Assembly: GCA_020047775.1 (NCBI GenBank)
Contig: JAIFNK010000317.1
Coordinates: 1-11,119, forward strand
Direction of reading: 5' to 3'
Length of the DNA: 11,119 bases
From: Akkermansia sp.
Lineage (GTDB): Bacteria > Verrucomicrobiota > Verrucomicrobiia > Verrucomicrobiales > Akkermansiaceae
This document shows positions 6,510 to 11,119 of this stretch, in pieces. Position numbers and translations under genes: made by a program. How positions within the stretch are numbered: the first letter of the stretch is position 1; the number at the start of each line of letters is the position of its first letter. A model generated the notes under the pieces. The model searched no databases. It had not been told where the DNA came from and saw nothing but the letters and a program-made list of their open reading frames with translations.

Positions 6510-7892
6510 ATGAAGCAGGGCCACTATTGGATCGCGGGTGCGTGCCTCGTCAGCCTCGGGCTCGGCTACGTGGCGGGCGGCAGCCGGGCCTCGTCCGCCG
6601 GCGTTGAAAATCCGCAGGAACAGCCGGCCAACCCGCGCCAGATGAAATCCACTTCCCGGGAACGGCCGTCCCGCGAGAGCTCCGGCGACGAGATGCTCGC
6701 CAGCATCCTCAAAGGACGCCCGGCCCAGGATCTGACCGACAGCGAGCTGGCGAAAATCGTGCTCCAGCTTTCGAAGCATGATCCCACCCAGAGCCCCGTC
6801 TCCCACGCGCGGCAGGCCTATCAGCTCCAGCTCTTGTTGGAAAAACTGCCCGTCTCCAAACTGGAGCAGGCCGCGGAAGCGATCGCCGCCGATCCTGACA
6901 GCAAGCGCGGCAGCGGCCTCAACACGATCATGAACGCCATGGCGGCGAAAGACCCGCAACGGGCGCTGGCCTGGGCGAAGACCCGGAAGAACGCCGCCAA
7001 CCTTCTGTCGTCCGTGCTCGGCACCATCGCCAAGGACGATCCGATGAAGGCGGCGGACATCTATCGGGAGGGAATCCTCGACAGCACCTTCAGCCAGAAT
7101 TCCGGCTGGCAGGCGTCCTACGGGATCGGCACCGCGATGGCGCGGCTGGGGAAAACGGCGCTTCTCGATTTCATGGAATCGCTTCCCCAGCAGCAGCAGG
7201 GAAACATTCTTTCCAACTGCTACCGGGAACTTCCCGAGGGCGACCGGGTGGAGATGATCGATGAGATCTATCAGCGCTCGAAAGACGGCCGCCTGCAGGA
7301 CTGGGGTTTCAAAAACGTTTTTACCAACGCCCTCACCACCGACCGCGCGCAAGCGGAAGCGTGGCTGGCGAAAATGGAGCCCGGCAAGGAGCGCGCCTCG
7401 CTCGAGTTGTCCGCCGCCAACCAATATTCGCGAAACGGCGATCCCGACGCGGCGCGGGATTGGATGTCGCGCGCCATCGCGCAGTCACAAGGCCGGGAAA
7501 AGGAACTGTTCAAAGAGGCGGTCGACCAGATGGGCTATAACAACCCGGGCGACATCGCCATTTTCGCCAGCCTGTTACCGGAGGGCATCGAGGTCCGGGC
7601 GGAGGATTTGGAAAACCAGGCGAACAACTCCGCCTATCGTGGCTTCAGCGGCCTAACCGGACTGGCCGGGGCGATCCGCGACCCCGCCGAGCAGACGAAA
7701 CTCATCATCACCGCTCTCGAGCATTTCACCACCAACACCCGTCAGTTCTCGCAGCCGTCTAGATTGAACGCCATCGACTTCGAAATTTTCACCCGCCAGC
7801 TCCAGTCGCTCAATCTCACCGGAGAAAACGCCACCAAAGTCGCGGAAGCCCTCGCCGCCGCCCGAAGCACCACGCCGCAACCCAGGGAATAA
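6510..7892 (+). CDS. Membrane-anchored helical-repeat protein, related to the sigma-operon proteins
   Basis: The 460-residue product starts MKQGHYWIAGACLVSLGLGY, an N-terminal membrane or signal segment (about residues 7-23) ending in GG. A polar, basic linker (24-60) follows, then an all-helical region. Repeat-like units are visible: AAKDPQRALAW (145-155), AKDDPMKAA (174-182, about 29 residues later), TTDRAQAEAW (276-285) and RNGDPDAARDW (308-318). They resemble the W-x3-D-P units of the two sigma-operon proteins, with Ala often in place of the first Trp. The protein is probably exported and anchored. The family is one I know only as hypothetical proteins of Verrucomicrobiota; no enzymatic motif is visible. 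ATG 6510 is chosen because the signal segment begins there, although no Shine-Dalgarno fits. The gene converges on thiH with four bases between stop codons, leaving no room for a terminator. Confidence 0.78.
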   Translation: MKQGHYWIAGACLVSLGLGYVAGGSRASSAGVENPQEQPANPRQMKSTSRERPSRESSGDEMLASILKGRPAQDLTDSELAKIVLQLSKHDPTQSPVSHARQAYQLQLLLEKLPVSKLEQAAEAIAADPDSKRGSGLNTIMNAMAAKDPQRALAWAKTRKNAANLLSSVLGTIAKDDPMKAADIYREGILDSTFSQNSGWQASYGIGTAMARLGKTALLDFMESLPQQQQGNILSNCYRELPEGDRVEMIDEIYQRSKDGRLQDWGFKNVFTNALTTDRAQAEAWLAKMEPGKERASLELSAANQYSRNGDPDAARDWMSRAIAQSQGREKELFKEAVDQMGYNNPGDIAIFASLLPEGIEVRAEDLENQANNSAYRGFSGLTGLAGAIRDPAEQTKLIITALEHFTTNTRQFSQPSRLNAIDFEIFTRQLQSLNLTGENATKVAEALAAARSTTPQPRE

Positions 7893-7896
7893 AGCC

Positions 7897-9033
7897 CTAC
7901 ACCGGCGCGAGCAGCGACTCGTCCCAGTCCTTCCACACCGGATCCAGGTTCTGCGCGCGCAGCATGGCGGCGACTTCGGCCGGGCTGCGGTGGTCGGTGA
8001 TCTGGAATTGTTCGGTGGCTTTCTCGCAGCCGGATTTTTCCTGCAGCTCGACGCGGCGGCCCTTCACGGTGAGGTGCAGGTCGTCGCCGCCCGCGCCGGT
8101 GTAGCCGCCCGGCTCGGTGCGCGCCCCGGCGGACATGTGGGTGACACCGAGCGTGGCGATGGCATCCCGCAGCGGCCCGGGCTCGCGGGTGGAAACCACG
8201 ATGCCAACCTGCGGGAAAAGCAGCCGGAACACCGCGATCAGGCGGACGAAATCCTTGTCCGGCAAATACAACTCAGGATCCGGCAGGTATTCGTAGTTTC
8301 CGGCGTACGGCCGCATCCGCGGGAAGGCGACGGTGAACTGCGCCTTCCAGCAATTCCGATAGAGATACTCCAGGTGGGCGCAGAGCGCGAGCGCCTCGAA
8401 CCGCCAGTCCGCCAGCCCGAACAACGCACCGATCCCGATGCGCCGGAAGCCGCCGGCGTAAGCGCGTTCCGGACAATCGAGCCGCCAGTTGAAGTTCTTC
8501 TTCGGCCCGGCGGTGTGCAGCTGCCGATAGGTCCCGAGGTGGTAAGTCTCCTGATAGACGACCAGTCCTTCCGCGCCGTGGCCGACGATTTCCGCGTATT
8601 GATCGTCCTCCATCGGCCCGACTTCCAGCGCGAGGGTGGGGATGAACGGCTTGAGCGCGTCGAGGCAGTCCTGGAGGTAGCCGTCGGAGACGAATTTCGG
8701 GTGCTCGCCGGCGACGAGCAGCACGTTCCGGAAGCCGAGTCCGTGGAGGTGCCGCGCCTCGGTCACCACCTGAGGCACCGTGAGCGTGGTGCGGAAAATC
8801 CCGGCGTCGCGCGAGAATCCGCAGTAGCTGCAGTTGTTCACGCACTCGTTGGACACGTAAAGCGGGGCGAACAACCGCATCGTCTTGCCGAAATGCCGCC
8901 GCGTGAGCTGCTGGCTCCGCCGGGCGAGCGCCTCCAGCGGACCGCCCGTTTCCTCGGAAACGAGCTGCAGGAACCGCCTCATCAACGGGGTGGGGCGCTT
9001 CAAAAGATCGGGGAAAACATCGGCAAATGCCAT
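7897..9033 (-). CDS. thiH: 2-iminoacetate synthase ThiH
   Basis: ThiH is a cytoplasmic radical-SAM enzyme that cleaves tyrosine to dehydroglycine (2-iminoacetate) and p-cresol; dehydroglycine feeds ThiG for the thiamine thiazole ring. The 378-residue product carries the CX3CX2C cluster motif CVNNCSYC (C64, C68, C71), followed by GFSRDAGIFRTTL. It also has EVGPMEDDQYAE, the GLVVYQETYH segment, GVTHMSAGARTEPGGYTG and the typical end DHRSPAEVAAML...DPVWKDWDES. Length matches ThiH (about 370-380 residues). I chose ATG at 9031-9033, where homology starts. The frame stays open to 9243, but that extension would cross the divergent lipoprotein start and looks non-coding. A GGGAGGAAG lies about 14 bases upstream of the ATG, farther than usual. 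No thiG, thiS or thiF is nearby. Use of ThiH instead of glycine oxidase ThiO is typical of lineages with an oxygen-sparing route. Confidence 0.93.
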   Translation of the reverse strand: MAFADVFPDLLKRPTPLMRRFLQLVSEETGGPLEALARRSQQLTRRHFGKTMRLFAPLYVSNECVNNCSYCGFSRDAGIFRTTLTVPQVVTEARHLHGLGFRNVLLVAGEHPKFVSDGYLQDCLDALKPFIPTLALEVGPMEDDQYAEIVGHGAEGLVVYQETYHLGTYRQLHTAGPKKNFNWRLDCPERAYAGGFRRIGIGALFGLADWRFEALALCAHLEYLYRNCWKAQFTVAFPRMRPYAGNYEYLPDPELYLPDKDFVRLIAVFRLLFPQVGIVVSTREPGPLRDAIATLGVTHMSAGARTEPGGYTGAGGDDLHLTVKGRRVELQEKSGCEKATEQFQITDHRSPAEVAAMLRAQNLDPVWKDWDESLLAPV

Positions 9034-9144
9034 GGCGCGCGCAATGTGCTTCCTCCCGGCCCGGACGTCAAAGGCGCTTTCCAGCGATTTGGCGGTACTA
9101 ACAGAATCAACGGATTCCGGATTGAAATGAGTCCGGGCAACCCG

Positions 9145-9173
9145 TTGACAGTCCCGAGCCGAAAGCCTATGGA
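9145..9173 (+). promoter_or_regulatory. Candidate sigma-70 promoter for the RbsD-like lipoprotein
   Basis: A perfect TTGACA (9145-9150) is followed after 17 bases by TATGGA (9168-9173), a weak -10 box with only three consensus matches. It ends five bases before the ATG at 9179, which would give a leaderless or near-leaderless mRNA. The GGA within it (9171-9173) could alternatively act as a ribosome-binding site if transcription starts further upstream. The site lies in the 145-base divergent spacer with thiH. Confidence 0.4.
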
Positions 9174-9178
9174 AATCC

Positions 9179-9754
9179 ATGGATTTTTGTCGTGGTCTGC
9201 TCGCTTTCGGAATGGCGTTGATGTCATTTGGCTGCGTCGACATGCAGAATGGCCATTCGTGGCAGGGTGCGGTGGACAGCCAGGCCGGCCAGCTTGGCTA
9301 CCGCAACTGGATCGTCATCGCGGAAGCGTCGTTTCCGGCCCACAACCGGCTGGGAATGCGCCAGGTGACCGCCTCGGTGGGCGTGCCGGAGGCGCTGGAC
9401 TACGTGCTCAACACGCTGGAGCAAACCCAGAACGTCCGCCCCCAGATTTACCTGCCGCGGGAACTGCGCTCGGTGGAAAACGACTTCGCTCCGGGCATCG
9501 ACGAACTCCGCAAGCAGATCCAGGTTTCCCTCCACGGCCATGAGACCACCGAGCTGGACCAGCAGTCGCTGCTCACCCTCATCGAGGATGCGAACCGCAG
9601 CTTCGACGTGCTGGTGATCCGCACAAACTCCGCACTCCCGTATTCCTCGGTTTTCATCGAACTCCAGCCCGGCTACTGGGATGTCGACTCGGAAACGCGG
9701 CTGCGCGACCGCATCGAACGGGAACGGATGCAAAAAATCGTGCGGCCATTCTAG
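9179..9754 (+). CDS. Predicted lipoprotein with RbsD/FucU-like fold
   Basis: The 191-residue product starts with MDFCRGLLAF, has a hydrophobic core and a lipobox-like MSFGC, so it is predicted to be cleaved and lipidated at C19. Residues 36-160 resemble D-ribose pyranase/L-fucose mutarotase (RbsD/FucU): QLGYRNWIVIAEASFPAHNR lines up with RbsD's LGHTDTLVVCDAGLPIP; then come GVPEALDYVL (68-77) and DVLVIRTNSALPYSSVFIEL (143-162), matching the AVIRSGECSPYANIIL segment. RbsD enzymes are cytosolic sugar mutarotases, so an exported version is unusual. The catalytic His of GH-x-D is Tyr41 here, the Asp of the DAG/DANFP motif is Glu49, Tyr155 is kept, and the following Asn is Ser157. Normal mutarotase activity is therefore doubtful, and sugar binding or a new role is possible. 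ATG 9179 is supported by Arg5 before the hydrophobic core and by GGA upstream. It is probably co-transcribed with the RNase III-like gene. Confidence 0.7.
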   Translation: MDFCRGLLAFGMALMSFGCVDMQNGHSWQGAVDSQAGQLGYRNWIVIAEASFPAHNRLGMRQVTASVGVPEALDYVLNTLEQTQNVRPQIYLPRELRSVENDFAPGIDELRKQIQVSLHGHETTELDQQSLLTLIEDANRSFDVLVIRTNSALPYSSVFIELQPGYWDVDSETRLRDRIERERMQKIVRPF

Positions 9755-9773
9755 GATCGTGCATTCTCTCCGC

Positions 9774-10064
9774 GTGAGCCGCAAAGACGAAGAACTCCGC
9801 AGTGAACGGGAAGCAGCATGGGTCGGCGACGCCGTGCTCGCGCTTTTCGCCCGTCAATATGTCCTCCGGGAGCGCAAATCCATGGATGGCGAGTGGTTCA
9901 CCCGCCTGACTTCCAACGATTTCCTCAGCGCATTCGGAAATCCAACCCGCGTCGAAGCTTCCATCGGGAAGCTCTACGGCGAGCACGGACTTCAAGCGGC
10001 CTTCGACTGGATGGACGCCGAACTCATCCCGCTTTTCCGCAAGCAAATCGCCAAAAAGGGGTAA
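9774..10064 (+). CDS. Stand-alone RNase III-domain protein (Mini-III-like)
   Basis: The 96-residue product is a single RNase III catalytic domain with no double-stranded RNA-binding domain. The first signature helix is EREAAWVGDAVLALFARQYV (11-30), comparable to the A-Y-(I/M)-GDA-V motif of Mini-III; D19 is the predicted metal ligand. The second is RVEASIGKLYGEHGLQAAFD (59-78), comparable to FEAL-(I/L)-G-x-LYL, with E61 as the catalytic Glu. These are the two acidic positions kept in Mini-III, which trims 23S rRNA precursors in Firmicutes. The substrate here is unproven. GTG 9774 (MSRKDEEL) is the preferred start; GTG 9759 lies four bases after the lipoprotein stop and is possible. The gene follows the lipoprotein closely, as in an operon, and converges with the PIN-TRAM gene. 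Confidence 0.72.
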   Translation: MSRKDEELRSEREAAWVGDAVLALFARQYVLRERKSMDGEWFTRLTSNDFLSAFGNPTRVEASIGKLYGEHGLQAAFDWMDAELIPLFRKQIAKKG

Positions 10065-10131
10065 TTCAAATCCCGATGGCCAACCACGCACCGCGGTGGA
10101 GATTGGAAAATCCGGTCGATTCCGAAGCGGT

Positions 10132-11119
10132 CTAACCCGCCTTGTGGAGCTCCGCGAACACCATCATGCCGCTCGTGGTTTGCAGCGTGCTGATCACGAT
10201 GGCGTCAACCGTGGATCCCATTTTGGCGATGGCGTGATTGACGACGATCATGGTGCCGTCCGGAAGGTAGCCGACCGCCTGGTGGTCTTCCTTCCCGGTG
10301 CGGACCAGCGCGATGCGGATTCTTTCGCCCACGGCGATGGTTGGCTTGAGCGCGTCGTCAAGGTCGTGGATGTTGAGCACGTCCAAGCCTTGGATTTTCG
10401 CGACTTTTGCGAGGTTTTCGTCCACTGTCATCAGCCGGGCACCGAGCAGGCGGGTGGTCTCGATGAGGCGGCCGTGAAGCACCTCCGACTCGCCGGTGAT
10501 CGTGGTGTCGTGGATGGAAATTTGGACGTCCGGTGCCATCTGCATCTGCTCAAGGCAGTCCAATCCCCGCTGCGCCCGGTGGCGGTCCGCGTTGCTGCCC
10601 GCATCCACCTTCGCCTGCAAGTCATCGAGCACGAAGCGCGGTACGATGAGCCGCCCGTGGAGAAAGCCCGAGCGGAAAATCCGCAACACCCGCCCGTCCA
10701 TCACGGCGTCCGCGTCCAACACCACCGGTTGGCCGGACGAGGCGTCCTGGCGAAATCGCACGTAAGGAATGATGAAGGCGAAATCGTCGCGGTTGCTGCG
10801 CAAGGCCAGCACGGCACCAAGGAATCCGAGACTGGCGAACAAGGTGACGTTCACCGTCAGGCGCAGCACGTCCAACTCCACGCCGGAGACTCCGGGGTCA
10901 TCCCGGAGTTTTCCCCGCAGCGCCAGCTCCAGCAGGTTTGAAATTTCCACCCGCGTGAGCAGCCACGCGCAGAACAGCCCGACTCCCAGCCCGAAGCTCG
11001 CGGTGGAGAACCCCCGCAGCGTGAAGCCCTTCATCAGCGTCTCGATCCAAATGAAGAACGCCGCCACGCCGAGACCTCCGAGCAGCCCGGTGCCGATCGA
11101 GATGTCGATGAGGCCCTTG
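10132..11119 (-). CDS. YacL-type PIN-TRAM membrane protein (5' end outside the window)
   Basis: At least 328 residues are present and the frame is still open at the right edge, so the N-terminus is missing; GTG 11067 inside a membrane helix is unlikely to be the true start. Numbering residues from that GTG, hydrophobic helices occur just before and across it (ISIGTGLLGGLG onward), at about 24-40 (FGLGVGLFCAWLL) and 71-89 (VNVTLFASLGFLGAVLAL). A PIN nuclease domain follows, with VLDADAVMDGRV holding the first conserved Asp, then LIVPRFVLDDLQ, and RLMTVDENLAKVAKIQGLDV holding the late Asp. The end is a TRAM-like RNA-binding domain (about 242-308: PTIAVGERIRIALV ... DAIVISTLQTTSGMMVFAEL). YacL proteins (COG4956) are presumed membrane-anchored ribonucleases whose substrate is unknown. 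Beyond its TAG stop is a 67-base convergent gap with the palindrome CACCGCGGTG (10089-10098). Confidence 0.87.
   Translation of the reverse strand, partial: KGLIDISIGTGLLGGLGVAAFFIWIETLMKGFTLRGFSTASFGLGVGLFCAWLLTRVEISNLLELALRGKLRDDPGVSGVELDVLRLTVNVTLFASLGFLGAVLALRSNRDDFAFIIPYVRFRQDASSGQPVVLDADAVMDGRVLRIFRSGFLHGRLIVPRFVLDDLQAKVDAGSNADRHRAQRGLDCLEQMQMAPDVQISIHDTTITGESEVLHGRLIETTRLLGARLMTVDENLAKVAKIQGLDVLNIHDLDDALKPTIAVGERIRIALVRTGKEDHQAVGYLPDGTMIVVNHAIAKMGSTVDAIVISTLQTTSGMMVFAELHKAG

Noticed and set aside
6498..7424. 308-codon open frame antisense to the third repeat protein
   Set aside because: It is a shadow frame in G+C-rich coding DNA. The plus-strand frame has a signal segment and repeat units.
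9034..9243. 70-residue N-terminal extension of ThiH
   Set aside because: The frame is open, but ThiH homology and usual length fit the ATG at 9033. The extension would cover the divergent promoter and the start of the lipoprotein gene.
7990..9543. 517-codon open frame antisense to thiH and running into the lipoprotein gene
   Set aside because: thiH is unmistakable on the other strand. The antisense product is low-complexity and matches no family I recognise.
10065..10131. Bidirectional terminator in the convergent gap (palindrome CACCGCGGTG)
   Set aside because: The palindrome is self-complementary with no room for a loop, and there is no T-tract on either side.
10096..10941. 281-codon open frame antisense to the PIN-TRAM gene
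   Set aside because: The PIN and TRAM motifs are clear on the minus strand, and the antisense product has no domain-like features.

Overview
The window is G+C-rich chromosomal DNA with tightly packed genes. It looks like a member of the Verrucomicrobiota (Luteolibacter/Haloferula/Verrucomicrobium-like). This rests on an ECF-type sigma factor with a long C-terminal extension, secreted helical-repeat proteins with a recurring W-x3-D-P motif, weak or absent Shine-Dalgarno sequences, and a double-hairpin intergenic repeat of a style I associate with that phylum. The assignment is an inference from gene style; there is no rRNA or other phylogenetic marker here.

Layout. Positions 1-610: a minus-strand GbsR/MarR-type regulator bracketed by two near-identical inverted repeats that look like its operators. 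Positions 611-1162: a long gap with no convincing gene, ending in three ACCCCC copies (a strong G-quadruplex motif on the opposite strand) just before a GH57 glycoside hydrolase (1163-2359). Positions 2360-2671: a gap with a tandem-hairpin repeat. Positions 2672-5448: a two-gene unit with overlapping stop and start, made of a sigma factor fused through hydrophobic segments to a large helical-repeat domain, followed by a membrane-anchored protein with the same repeat signature. A hairpin follows, then a GNAT-VOC fusion (5503-6444), then a third membrane-anchored repeat protein (6510-7892). thiH (7897-9033, minus strand) converges on it with only 4 bases between stop codons.

Right end. Divergent from thiH is a plus-strand pair: a lipoprotein with an RbsD/FucU-like fold but altered active-site positions (9179-9754), and a small stand-alone RNase III-domain protein resembling Mini-III (9774-10064). 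A YacL-type PIN-TRAM membrane protein (10132 to the right edge, minus strand, 5' end missing) converges on these.

Functional picture. The most interesting unit is the sigma-repeat fusion with its coupled partner and the third repeat protein. These may form a sigma-based signalling module with its own sensory domain and related membrane-anchored partners. The other genes (glycan hydrolysis, thiamine thiazole synthesis, RNA processing) look like ordinary metabolism, apart from the unusual RbsD-like lipoprotein.
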